Origin: CALIBK01 sp037444165
GTDB lineage: Bacteria; Desulfobacterota; BSN033; UBA1163
Length of the DNA: 64,000 bases
Assembly (NCBI GenBank): GCA_037444165.1
Contig: JBBIMX010000003.1
Location: forward strand, 1-64,000
Direction of reading: 5' to 3'
A program made the translations under genes and the position numbers. Positions 41,554 through 50,263 of this stretch are shown here, piece by piece (position 1 is the first letter of the stretch; every line of letters starts with the position of its first letter). The notes beneath the pieces are model-generated. The model was not told the origin of the DNA, ran no database searches, and saw only the letters and a program-made list of their open reading frames with translations.

Positions 41554-44500
41554 TTGAGCCCTATCATTAAAGAGTTTCATCTCTCCAGGAGGATAAGAGA
41601 TCTCTTTCAATTCGAGGAATCCCTTTTTACCCTCAGCGGGAACGTTATCCTTCCCAACCTCCGCACGGCCAGAGGATTGGCTCAGAAGATAAATGATCAA
41701 GGGGGTCTTCCTCGTTCTCGGGGCTCGATGGTCAGAGCCGGTGAGATCTTTGCGATGGGGTTAATCGATGAGATTCTCCACTTCGTCGTTCTTCTTTATC
41801 GAGAAGAGAAAAATCCGGAGGCGATGGAGAAAGCCCTTCACTGGCTTTATGATGAAGTGGGTAGGAGGCGTGTGGATCAAACCCTCCGGAGATTCTTAGA
41901 AGAGTTTCCTTCTTTGCCTCTTTATCGAGGAGAAATAGGGATTGAGGCCTATCTTGAAGGAGAGACCGAAGGGATCCCTCATCGTCAGGTGGCCCTGGAA
42001 GAGATGCTCATGCTCTGGTTAGCCAATCAGAACCCTGCCTTTTCTCCTTTTTCCGATCTCTTCGATCATTCTTCCCTTGAAAAGGAGACGCCCTATCGCC
42101 AGATCATCGAGGCCCTTCATCGTTTCTTTCTCCACCAGCCCTTTTTTGGCCCTGAACCTCAGAGCCTTATCGAGATGCTTCGGAGTCCTGCCAAGGCCTT
42201 TCCAGATTCCCTATCAGGTCAATTAGAGTATATCAAAGAAAGATGGGGATATCTTCTTGGAAGATACCTCTCTCTCCTTCTCAGAGCCCGTGACCTGCTG
42301 AAAGAGGAGGAGATTGCCCGGATACGAAGAATGGCCTTATGGACCCGACCCCCTGCAGAGGTGATTGAATTTGTGGGGTTCGAGGAAGCCCCCGAGTGCT
42401 TCAGCCCGGATCGGGATTGGATGCCAAGGGTCGTATTGCTGGCCAAGAACGTCTACGTATGGCTCCATCAGCTTTCAAGGAAGTATCAGCGGTCCATCTA
42501 CCGGCTTGATCAGATTCCGGAGGAAGAACTGGATCTTTTATCCCAATGGGGGTTTAGCGGGCTTTGGTTGATAGGTCTTTGGGAGAGGAGTTTAGCCTCA
42601 AAGAAGATTAAAGAACTCTTGGGAAATCCGGAGGCAGTGGCTTCGGCCTACTCCATTTTTGACTATCAGATCGCCAGCGACTTAGGAGGAGAAGAGGCCT
42701 TTCAGACTCTGAAACAACGGGCCTGGAGATATGGGATTCGTCTGGCCAGTGATATGGTCCCAAACCATATGGGGATTGATTCGAAATGGGTCATGGAGCA
42801 TCCCGATTGGTTTATCTATCTGGAGGAAAGTCCCTTTCCTTCCTATCGCTTCACCGGTCCTGACCTTTCATGGCTCGGGGAGATAGGGATCTATCTCGAG
42901 GACCACTATTATGATCAGACGGATGCAGCTGTGGTATTCAAGTGGGTGGATCGACGAAATGGAGAGGTTCGATACCTCTACCATGGAAATGATGGGACCC
43001 GTATGCCCTGGAATGATACGGCTCAACTCAACTTCTTAAAATCAGAGGTTCGAAAGGCTGTCCTTGAGACCATCCTTCAGGTGGCAAAAAAATTCCCGAT
43101 CATTCGCTTCGATGCGGCGATGACCCTCACCAAACGACATTATCAGCGTCTCTGGTTCCCCGAGCCTGGAACGGGGGGAGCCATTCCTTCACGATCTGAA
43201 TATGGAATGACCAAAGAGGAGTTTGATCGCCAGATGCCTCATGAGTTCTGGCGGGAAGTGGTCGATCGGATAGCCCAGGAAGCTCCGGATACCCTTCTCT
43301 TAGCAGAGGCCTTCTGGCTCCTGGAGGGATATTTTGTTCGCACCCTTGGAATGCATCGGGTCTACAACAGCGCCTTCATGAATATGTTGAAGGACGAAGA
43401 GAATGCCAAATATCGCTCGGTGATGAAGAATACCCTGGAATTCAATCCCGAGATCCTCAAACGGTTTGTCAATTTTATGAGTAATCCTGACGAAGAGACA
43501 GCCATCTCCCAGTTCGGGAAGGAGGATAAATATTTTGGAATCTGTATGATGATGGTCACCCTTCCTGGACTTCCGATGTTTGCCCACGGCCAGATTGAAG
43601 GCTTTCATGAGAAGTATGGGATGGAGTATCGTTATGCCAAGCAGGATGAAGAGCCGGATCAATATTTAATCGAACGTCATAAACGAGAAATTTTCCCATT
43701 GCTCAGACATCGTTACCTCTTTGCTGAGGTGAAGGACTTTGTCCTCTATGATTTTTTTACTCCTGAAGGGAAGGTCAATGAAAATGTATTTGCCTATTCT
43801 AATCGTTCGGGAGAGGAGAGGGCCCTTATCCTTTATCATAACAAGTTTGATCGGACGTGCGGGTGGATTCGGACTTCTGTGGCTTTTCCCACGGATGAGG
43901 GAGGTCAACGAAAACTCATTCAAAAGGAACTTGGAGAAGCCTTAGGACTTCATCGAGAGAAGGATTACTTCCTGATCTTTCGAGATCATGTGAGTGGCCT
44001 TGAATATATCCGGAGAAGTCAAGAACTTCACGAGAAAGGATTATACGTGGAGTTAGGAGCCTATCAGTACCATGTATTTTTGAACCTTCGAGAAGTCCGA
44101 GACAACGAATGGCATCATTATGCCCGACTTCACGATTTCTTGGGTGGGAAGGGAGTCCCTGATCTCCACGAGACCCTGAGAGAGCTTCTTCTTCAACCTC
44201 TTCATCAGGCTTTTCGAGAGTTGGTTCAAGGGGAAAGACTTCGTCGCCTAATGGAGGCTCGGATCAAAAAATTTGGAGAGTCCCTTGAAGAAGGTCTTTT
44301 TACGGAGATTGAAGAGAGGATGGTTTGTGTCTTGAAGGAGGTAAGACAGTTTGATCAAGGGAAAGGGGATGAGTCCTTCCTGATCCGGCAGGTGAGAAAA
44401 GAATTGGAGGCCATCCTTTATTTGCCTGTGATTGCCAGTCGTGTCTCCATTCTTCAACCCAAAAAGGTCAAAGAGATAGCCCGATTTCTGAATCAAAGAC

Positions 44501-45051
44501 TGACCGATTCGCCCTTCCTCTGGGGTCCTCTTTTTTTATGGGTTTTTGTTCACCTCCTCGGGAGCGGAATCCGTCCCGAAGAGATGGCTCAGCAGAGCCA
44601 CGGGATCATCGATCGGTTGAAACTCGGCCCGATTTTTCGCCAGACCCTTGTCGATTTAGGGATCCATGAGGAGATGGCCTCGAGGCTGGTCACCTTAGTA
44701 AAGCTTCTCACCCGCTACCAAAGGTGGTTTGAAGAAGAGAGGGATCCTCTTCTTGAGACCCTATTCAGAGACCCTGAGGCAAGGGAATTCTTAGGAGTGA
44801 ATCTCCATGCAGATCGCTGGTGGTTTCACAAAGAATCCTTTGAGGAGCTTTTATGGTGGTTCATGCTGATTGCCGCCATTGAAATTGGTTTCGACCCGCT
44901 CCGACCTGTTCATGAAATGAAAAAAGAATTAGAAAGATCCTGGTCAATGATTGAAACCCTTCAGAGAGCAGAAGAGAGGTCAGGATACGAGGTTGAAAAA
45001 TTGGTGGAATGGGTAAAAACTCGTCCCGTCAATAAAGACCAGCCCAGGTGA
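41554..45051 (+). CDS. Very large GH13 alpha-amylase-family protein
   Basis: This 1165-aa protein has a central GH13 barrel. Region I is SDMVPNHMG (~res 400), the nucleophile region is IRFDAAMTL (Asp520), and the acid/base region is LLLAEAFW (Glu585). Region IV is SNPDEE (Asp646) in place of the usual NHD. About 290 residues precede the barrel and about 350 helical residues follow it; I recognise neither extension. There is no signal peptide, so it is probably cytoplasmic, acting on glycogen, maltooligosaccharides or a phosphorylated sugar. The TTG start (41554) is supported by GGAGG 11 nt upstream. The stop overlaps dinB by 23 bp. Confidence 0.8.
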   Translation: MSPIIKEFHLSRRIRDLFQFEESLFTLSGNVILPNLRTARGLAQKINDQGGLPRSRGSMVRAGEIFAMGLIDEILHFVVLLYREEKNPEAMEKALHWLYDEVGRRRVDQTLRRFLEEFPSLPLYRGEIGIEAYLEGETEGIPHRQVALEEMLMLWLANQNPAFSPFSDLFDHSSLEKETPYRQIIEALHRFFLHQPFFGPEPQSLIEMLRSPAKAFPDSLSGQLEYIKERWGYLLGRYLSLLLRARDLLKEEEIARIRRMALWTRPPAEVIEFVGFEEAPECFSPDRDWMPRVVLLAKNVYVWLHQLSRKYQRSIYRLDQIPEEELDLLSQWGFSGLWLIGLWERSLASKKIKELLGNPEAVASAYSIFDYQIASDLGGEEAFQTLKQRAWRYGIRLASDMVPNHMGIDSKWVMEHPDWFIYLEESPFPSYRFTGPDLSWLGEIGIYLEDHYYDQTDAAVVFKWVDRRNGEVRYLYHGNDGTRMPWNDTAQLNFLKSEVRKAVLETILQVAKKFPIIRFDAAMTLTKRHYQRLWFPEPGTGGAIPSRSEYGMTKEEFDRQMPHEFWREVVDRIAQEAPDTLLLAEAFWLLEGYFVRTLGMHRVYNSAFMNMLKDEENAKYRSVMKNTLEFNPEILKRFVNFMSNPDEETAISQFGKEDKYFGICMMMVTLPGLPMFAHGQIEGFHEKYGMEYRYAKQDEEPDQYLIERHKREIFPLLRHRYLFAEVKDFVLYDFFTPEGKVNENVFAYSNRSGEERALILYHNKFDRTCGWIRTSVAFPTDEGGQRKLIQKELGEALGLHREKDYFLIFRDHVSGLEYIRRSQELHEKGLYVELGAYQYHVFLNLREVRDNEWHHYARLHDFLGGKGVPDLHETLRELLLQPLHQAFRELVQGERLRRLMEARIKKFGESLEEGLFTEIEERMVCVLKEVRQFDQGKGDESFLIRQVRKELEAILYLPVIASRVSILQPKKVKEIARFLNQRLTDSPFLWGPLFLWVFVHLLGSGIRPEEMAQQSHGIIDRLKLGPIFRQTLVDLGIHEEMASRLVTLVKLLTRYQRWFEEERDPLLETLFRDPEAREFLGVNLHADRWWFHKESFEELLWWFMLIAAIEIGFDPLRPVHEMKKELERSWSMIETLQRAEERSGYEVEKLVEWVKTRPVNKDQPR

Positions 45052-46200
45052 GGGTCCACTCTCCGAAACGTTCGTTGACTCGATCCATGGCTTTAAGGAG
45101 GTTTTCCTTCCTATCCTTCTTCTCAAAAAGGTTCAACTGGTATCCTTCCTTTCTCAAGAGGGAGAGTGTGACCCCTAAGAGACGGATCGGTTTTGGATGT
45201 GAAAGGGATTCAAAGAGGTCAAGAGAGTGACGGAAGATTTCATTCCCACTATGGGTTTCCTGTTGAAGGGTTTTCTGTTTGGTAAAGGTATAGAAATCAC
45301 CATAACGAATGGTAAGGGTTATCCTCTTCCCGAAATAACCTTCCTTTCTCATTCTTTTCGAAACCCTCTCGGATAGTTGAAAAAGAACCTTCTTTAATCT
45401 TTGGGGGTCCCGCGTATCTTCTTCCAAGGTGACACTGTGTCCGATCGATTTGGCTTCCTCTTCCTGTTCAAAGGGAACGACGGGGGTCTCATCTTTTCCC
45501 AGCCCCATTTCCTTCAGTCTCCTTCCAATCACGCCAAATCTTCTTGTTAATAGGGGGAGAGGGGTTTTCCCCANNNNNNNNNNNNNNNNNGCCCGCAGGT
45601 AAAAATTCCCATATCCTTCAGGGATTCAGCCAGTTTTGGCCCGATCCCATAGAGTTTTTCCACAGGAAGATCTCTCAGGATTTCTTCTATCCCTTCTTTT
45701 TTGATCTCCATCAGCCCATCGGGCTTGTTGAGGCGACTTCCCAATTTAGCAAGCAGTTTATTTGGAGCAATTCCGATGGAGCAGGTTAAACCCTCTTCTT
45801 CTCGAATCCTCTTTTTGATCCCTTGGGCGATGTGGAGGGGAGAACGAAAAAGAAGGAGAGACTCTGTGATGTCCAGATAGGCCTCATCGATGGAGGCGAT
45901 CTCCACAATGGGAGTATAATCTTTCAGGATGGAAAAGATTCGTGCGGCTGTCTCGGTATATTTGGAGTGGTCTCCTTCCAAAAGGATTAACGAGGGGCAT
46001 TTTCTCCGAGCTTCCTTTATCGGCATCCCTGCGTGAATTCCGAAGGGCCTTGCCTCGTAGTTCGCCGAGGTAATGACGCTTCGGGAAAGGGAGCCACATA
46101 CGGCTGCAGGTTTCCCCCTGAGCCAGGGCCGTTCCCTCTCCTCCACTGAAATAAAAAAGGCATCCATATCGATATGAAGAATTGTTCGTTCCTTTATCAT
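45029..46200 (-). CDS. dinB: DNA polymerase IV (split only by an assembly gap)
   Basis: This is a Y-family translesion polymerase of about 390 aa. The N-terminal half shows HIDMDAFFISVEERERP, SIDEAYLDIT and GIAPNKLLAKLGSRLNKP. The helix-hairpin-helix region LYGIGPKLAESLKDMGIF runs into 17 N bases (45574-45590). Beyond the gap the frame differs: RRFGVIGRRLKEMGLGKDETPV and the little-finger domain continue to 45029. The coding frame reconnects only if the gap length is a multiple of three, so its stated size is wrong. The start overlaps the lexA stop by 4 bp. Confidence 0.9.
45574..45590. other. Assembly gap (17 N)
   Basis: Unresolved bases within dinB. The upstream and downstream DinB frames do not match across 17 nt, so the real length is probably 15 or 18. 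Confidence 0.99.
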
Positions 46201-46817
46201 AATTTTCGGAATATCCCGATCACTTTGCCAACGATGGTCACTTTCTTATCCTCTTTTTTTACCACAATGGGCTCCATTTTGGGATGGGCAGGTTCCAATC
46301 GAATCAGGTCCTTCGTTTTGAAAATCCTTTTGATTGTGGCCTCGTCTTCCACCAGAGCGACGACGATCTCCCCATTGGCTGCATTGGATTGAGGCTTCAC
46401 CAGGGCAAAATCCCCGTCCTGAATGTGGGCTTCAATCATACTGTCCCCTTGAACCCGGAGGAGAAAGACATCGTCGGAAGGAATCAGGCTTTTATCAAAG
46501 AAGAGGTACCCCTCTACATCCTGAACGGCTAGGATGAGCTCCCCTGCCCTGACCCTTCCAAGAATTGGAATGGAAATGGCTTCCTTTAAAGACTCGGAAG
46601 GAAACTTTAATACTTCAATTCCTCTCGAACGGTAGGGGAGTATTCTGATGAAGCCTTTCTTTTTTAGGATCTGGAGGGTTTTTTGAGGTCCCCTCAGACT
46701 TTTGAGTCCAAAATGGGAGGCCATTTCTCTAAGAGTGGGAGGGAATCCTTTTTCCCTCAAAAAGCTTTTTAAAAAATCCAATAATTCTTTCTGTTTGGGG
46801 GTAAGAGGTTCTTCCAT
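46197..46817 (-). CDS. lexA: SOS repressor LexA
   Basis: This 206-aa repressor/autoprotease has an N-terminal winged helix (LTPKQKELLDFLKSFLREKGFPPTLREMA). The cleavage site Ala-Gly is in GRVRAGELILA, the catalytic Ser in VQGDSMIEAHIQDGD and the Lys in DEATIKRIF. It represses DNA-damage genes until RecA stimulates self-cleavage. It is followed by dinB with ATGA overlap, a lexA-dinB SOS operon. A perfect palindrome covers its own -10. Confidence 0.95.
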   Translation of the reverse strand: MEEPLTPKQKELLDFLKSFLREKGFPPTLREMASHFGLKSLRGPQKTLQILKKKGFIRILPYRSRGIEVLKFPSESLKEAISIPILGRVRAGELILAVQDVEGYLFFDKSLIPSDDVFLLRVQGDSMIEAHIQDGDFALVKPQSNAANGEIVVALVEDEATIKRIFKTKDLIRLEPAHPKMEPIVVKKEDKKVTIVGKVIGIFRKL

Positions 46818-46830
46818 ATTTTTCTATTAG

Positions 46831-46848
46831 GGTATACATATGTATACC
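46831..46848. promoter_or_regulatory. Putative LexA operator: 18-bp perfect palindrome
   Basis: GGTATACATATGTATACC is its own reverse complement. It overlaps the -10 (46841-46846) of the lexA promoter and lies 14 bp from the lexA ATG. Autorepression by LexA is inferred from position; the sequence differs from the E. coli CTGT-N8-ACAG box. Confidence 0.7.
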
Positions 46849-46869
46849 ATTTTAAAGAGACAATGTCAA
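46841..46869 (-). promoter_or_regulatory. lexA-dinB promoter
   Basis: A minus-strand TTGACA (46869-46864), exactly 17 nt, and TATACA (46846-46841), the latter inside the palindromic operator. Confidence 0.75.
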
Positions 46870-46888
46870 GAGAAAGATGGCGAATTTT

Positions 46889-46918
46889 GTAATCCCTTAT
46901 TCAGATCTTCAGGGATGG
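46889..46918. repeat. Repeat family B, fragment
   Basis: GTAATCCCTTATTCAG matches the first 16 nt of the full element (GTAATCCCTCATTCAG) with one mismatch. As at 3340-3380, a minus-strand TTGACA lies about 20 bp away. Confidence 0.5.
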
Positions 46919-46935
46919 ATTCCAATTTTTGTGAA

Positions 46936-46964
46936 TTGACAAGGAATGGAGGTTTGGGTAAAGT
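46936..46964 (+). promoter_or_regulatory. PEP synthase promoter
   Basis: TTGACA (46936-46941), 17 nt and TAAAGT (46959-46964). This places the transcript start near 46971 and argues for the ATG at 46994 rather than the one at 46946. Confidence 0.55.
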
Positions 46965-46993
46965 TAGATGAGAGAACCTTAAGGGAGGGGAAA

Positions 46994-49474
46994 ATGGGAG
47001 ATCGACCTTATATCCTATGGTTTGATGAGATTAGTTTAGGTGATATTCCTCTTGTAGGCGGAAAAAATGCCTCCTTGGGAGAGATGAGAAAAGAGCTGAA
47101 ACAACTTGGAGTCAATATCCCTAATGGATTCGCTATCACAGTCCATGCCTATCATGATTTCCTCGATAAGGGCACGGTTCAAGAGTGGCAGTACCTTATG
47201 AAGAAACCGAATGTTCGAGACAACATCCAGGATATCCTTGCGGATCTGGATGCGGATGATATGGAGGATCTTTCGGAGAAGGGAAGCCGAATCCGGAGAC
47301 TCATTTACAGCCTCGAATTCCCTCGAGAGATTATCGAGGAGATTGTAAAGGCCTATCGAAGATTATGTAAGGAATACGGGGAGGATACCGATGTGGCTGT
47401 CCGAAGCAGTGCCACTGCGGAGGATTTACCCACGGCCAGTTTTGCCGGGCAGCAGGAGACCTATCTCAATATCCGGGGCGAATATGCGTTGATCCAAGCC
47501 TGTAAGAGATGTTTCGCCTCCCTTTTTACCAATCGGGCCATCTCCTATCGAGTCCATAAAGGATTTGACCACTTTCGAGTGGCCCTTTCCATAGGGGTCC
47601 AGAAGATGGTTCGCTCTGATAAGGCTTGTTCAGGGGTGATGTTCACCATTGATACCGAATCGGGTTTCCCTGACGTCGTCTATATTACGGGCTCTTACGG
47701 ATTAGGGGAAAACATTGTTCAGGGCGTCATCAACCCGGACGAGTTCTATGTGTTTAAACCCTGTTTAAAAGGGCCTTATAAACCAATTATTCAGAAGACC
47801 CTTGGGAGCAAAGAGATTAAGATGGTCTATGCGATTGAGGGAGAGGGATCGACGAAGAATATCCCCACTTCTGCCTTTGAGAGGGCAAATTTTATCTTGA
47901 ATGACGAAGAGATCATCCGTCTGGCCCAGTGGGGAGTCATCATTGAAGAACATTATACAAAAAAGTACGGACGTTACTCGCCCATGGACATTGAGTGGGC
48001 AAAGGATGGAATCACTCAAGAGCTCTTTGTCCTTCAGGCAAGACCCGAGACAGTGAAATCGCAAGCCAATAAAAACTTTTTTGAGACCTATATCCTAAAA
48101 CAGAGGGGTAGACCTCTGGTTAAAGGAAAAAGCGTGGGAGAGAAGATAGGGGCTGGCCCCATTAACGTGATCTCCAGCGTGAGAGAGATTGACCGTTTCA
48201 AAAAAGGAGAGATTTTGGTCACCCAGATGACCGATCCCGACTGGGAACCGATCATGAAGATAGCCGCAGGGATTGTCACCGATCGGGGAGGCAGAACCTG
48301 TCATGCTGCCATTATCAGTCGGGAGTTAGGAGTTCCGTGTGTGGTGGGGACGGGCAATGGAAGTGAGATTTTGAAGGGGTACTCGAGCGCTACGGTCTGT
48401 TGTGCCGAGGGGGAGACCGGAGTGGTCTATGAAGGGATTCTTGACTACGAGGTCAGGCGTTTTGATATAGGACATCTTCCGAGACCCAAAACGAAGATCA
48501 TGATGAATGTGGGAGACCCGGACAACGCCTTTCATCTCTCCTATCTTCCCAATGATGGGGTGGGATTGGCGAGGTTGGAATTCATTATCAATAATTTTAT
48601 TCGAATTCATCCCATGGCTCTGGTGAAGTTCGATTCGTTGCCTGAAGATCATGTGAAGAGAGAGATTGAACAGTTGACGGTGGGCTATAAAGATAAAAAG
48701 CTCTACTTCATCGACCGATTGGCTCAGGGAGTGGCAAAGATTGCGGCGGCTTTTTATCCAAAGGACGTCATTGTGAGGATGAGCGATTTTAAAACGAATG
48801 AGTACGCCAACCTCATCGGGGGGAGCCGTTTTGAACCCGTGGAGGATAATCCCATGATCGGTTTTCGAGGGGCCTGCCGGTATTATGACGAGGACTATCA
48901 GGAGGGGTTTGGACTGGAGTGTCTGGCAATGAAGAAAGTCCGAGATGAGATGGGTTTGACCAATGTGAAATTGATGATCCCCTTCTGTCGAACCGTAGAG
49001 GAAGGTCGATTGGTGATTGCCGAGATGAGAAAATATGGGTTGATCCAGGGGCAAAACGGTCTTGAAATCTACATGATGTGTGAGATTCCAAGCAATGTCA
49101 TTTTAGCTGAAGAGTTCTGTGAAATCTTCGATGGATTTTCCATCGGTTCCAATGATCTCACCCAATTGGTCCTGGGCCTGGATCGCGATTCAGAGAAGGT
49201 GTCCCACCTCTTTGATGAAAGAGACCTGGCCGTGAAGAAGATGATCCAGTGGGTCATCGAAAGGGTGAAGCAGAGGGGGAAGAAGATCGGGATCTGTGGT
49301 CAGGCCCCGAGTGATTATCCTGAATTTGCGGAGTTTTTGGTTCGATGTGGAATCGATAGCATCTCCCTGAATCCAGATACGGTCCTCAAGACGACGGAGA
49401 GGATTCTCGAGGTAGAAAAGGAGCTCGGATTACGAAGGGAGGAGCCTGAAAAGAAGGCCCTGGCTGCAAATTGA
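46994..49474 (+). CDS. ppsA: Phosphoenolpyruvate synthase
   Basis: This 826-aa enzyme converts pyruvate + ATP to PEP + AMP + Pi. The N-terminal ATP-grasp part has LVGGKNASLGEM and DVAVRSSATAEDLPTASFAGQQ. The phosphohistidine domain has DRGGRTCHAAIISRELGVPCVVGT. The PEP-binding barrel has NPMIGFRGACRYY, FSIGSNDLTQLVLGLDRDS and GICGQAPSDYPEF. ATG 46994 follows AAGGGAGGGG; the longer ORF start lies within the promoter. Its end overlaps the queH start. The window also holds PPDK, so two pyruvate/PEP enzymes coexist. Confidence 0.94.
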   Translation: MGDRPYILWFDEISLGDIPLVGGKNASLGEMRKELKQLGVNIPNGFAITVHAYHDFLDKGTVQEWQYLMKKPNVRDNIQDILADLDADDMEDLSEKGSRIRRLIYSLEFPREIIEEIVKAYRRLCKEYGEDTDVAVRSSATAEDLPTASFAGQQETYLNIRGEYALIQACKRCFASLFTNRAISYRVHKGFDHFRVALSIGVQKMVRSDKACSGVMFTIDTESGFPDVVYITGSYGLGENIVQGVINPDEFYVFKPCLKGPYKPIIQKTLGSKEIKMVYAIEGEGSTKNIPTSAFERANFILNDEEIIRLAQWGVIIEEHYTKKYGRYSPMDIEWAKDGITQELFVLQARPETVKSQANKNFFETYILKQRGRPLVKGKSVGEKIGAGPINVISSVREIDRFKKGEILVTQMTDPDWEPIMKIAAGIVTDRGGRTCHAAIISRELGVPCVVGTGNGSEILKGYSSATVCCAEGETGVVYEGILDYEVRRFDIGHLPRPKTKIMMNVGDPDNAFHLSYLPNDGVGLARLEFIINNFIRIHPMALVKFDSLPEDHVKREIEQLTVGYKDKKLYFIDRLAQGVAKIAAAFYPKDVIVRMSDFKTNEYANLIGGSRFEPVEDNPMIGFRGACRYYDEDYQEGFGLECLAMKKVRDEMGLTNVKLMIPFCRTVEEGRLVIAEMRKYGLIQGQNGLEIYMMCEIPSNVILAEEFCEIFDGFSIGSNDLTQLVLGLDRDSEKVSHLFDERDLAVKKMIQWVIERVKQRGKKIGICGQAPSDYPEFAEFLVRCGIDSISLNPDTVLKTTERILEVEKELGLRREEPEKKALAAN

Positions 49475-50010
49475 TGAAGCTCTTACTTCATATCTGTTGC
49501 GCGAACTGTGCGATCTATCCTGTCGAGGTTTTAAGAAACCGAGGAGAGGAAGTGGTGGGTTTCTTTTTTAACCCCAATATCCACCCCTATCAGGAATACC
49601 AGAAACGATTGGAGTCATTAAGAAGGTATGCCGAAGAAACGGGTCTCGAAATGATCTACCGGGATGAGTATCTCCTTGAGGATTTCTTAAAATCCGTCTC
49701 CCAGGATCCGGAGAGGAGATGTTCCTATTGCTACTCGCTCCGACTCGAAGCGACGGCTCGAGTGGCCAGGGAGAGAGGGTTTGATCAGTTTTCGACGACT
49801 CTTCTTCAAAGTACCCATCAAAATCATTCTCTTATCCATGAGACAGGAGATCGAATGGCCAGGGAATTTGGAGTCCCTTTCTATTATGAAGATTTTCGAC
49901 CCGGTTGGCGAAGAGGGGTGGAGGTTTCAAAAAAGATGGGGCTCTATCGCCAGCCATACTGTGGCTGTATCTATAGCGAAAAAGAGAGATATCTAAGGTC
50001 AAAAAAATAG
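49474..50010 (+). CDS. queH: Epoxyqueuosine reductase QueH
   Basis: This 178-aa protein of the QueH (DUF208) family carries out the last step of queuosine tRNA modification, as an alternative to QueG. Conserved cysteine pairs are HICCANCAIYPV, RRCSYCYSLRL and QPYCGCIYSE, which bind an Fe-S cluster and a further metal. FSTTLLQSTHQNH is another family block. The ATG overlaps the last base of the ppsA stop, so it is translationally coupled to ppsA. Confidence 0.9.
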   Translation: MKLLLHICCANCAIYPVEVLRNRGEEVVGFFFNPNIHPYQEYQKRLESLRRYAEETGLEMIYRDEYLLEDFLKSVSQDPERRCSYCYSLRLEATARVARERGFDQFSTTLLQSTHQNHSLIHETGDRMAREFGVPFYYEDFRPGWRRGVEVSKKMGLYRQPYCGCIYSEKERYLRSKK

Positions 50011-50032
50011 GCTTGTCACTGGAGGGAAGAGG

Positions 50033-50251
50033 ATGGGTTTAGGTCCATTAGGGAAACTCCTTATTCTCTTCGGAATCTTTATCATTTTGATCGGTGCGCT
50101 CCTCATCCTGAGCGATAAGTGGCCATGGATCGGAAGGCTTCCAGGAGATATCGTGATTAAGAAGGATCGGTTTACTTTCTATTTCCCTCTGGCGACCTGT
50201 ATTCTTCTTAGCCTCCTTCTGACCCTCATCTTCTGGATCCTTCGTCGATAA
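50033..50251 (+). CDS. DUF2905 family small membrane protein
   Basis: This 72-aa protein has two hydrophobic helices (LLILFGIFIILIGALLIL and LATCILLSLLLTLIFWIL) around the conserved WPWIGRLPGDIVIKKDRFTFYFPL. That is the DUF2905 signature. Inner membrane, function unknown. GGAGGGAAGAGG precedes the ATG. It is the last gene of the ppsA-queH group. Confidence 0.87.
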   Translation: MGLGPLGKLLILFGIFIILIGALLILSDKWPWIGRLPGDIVIKKDRFTFYFPLATCILLSLLLTLIFWILRR

Positions 50252-50263
50252 GAGGGCTTCTTT

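Noticed and set aside
48326..49054. 242-codon ORF antisense to ppsA
   Set aside because: It is the complement of conserved PEP synthase coding sequence, with no family resemblance.
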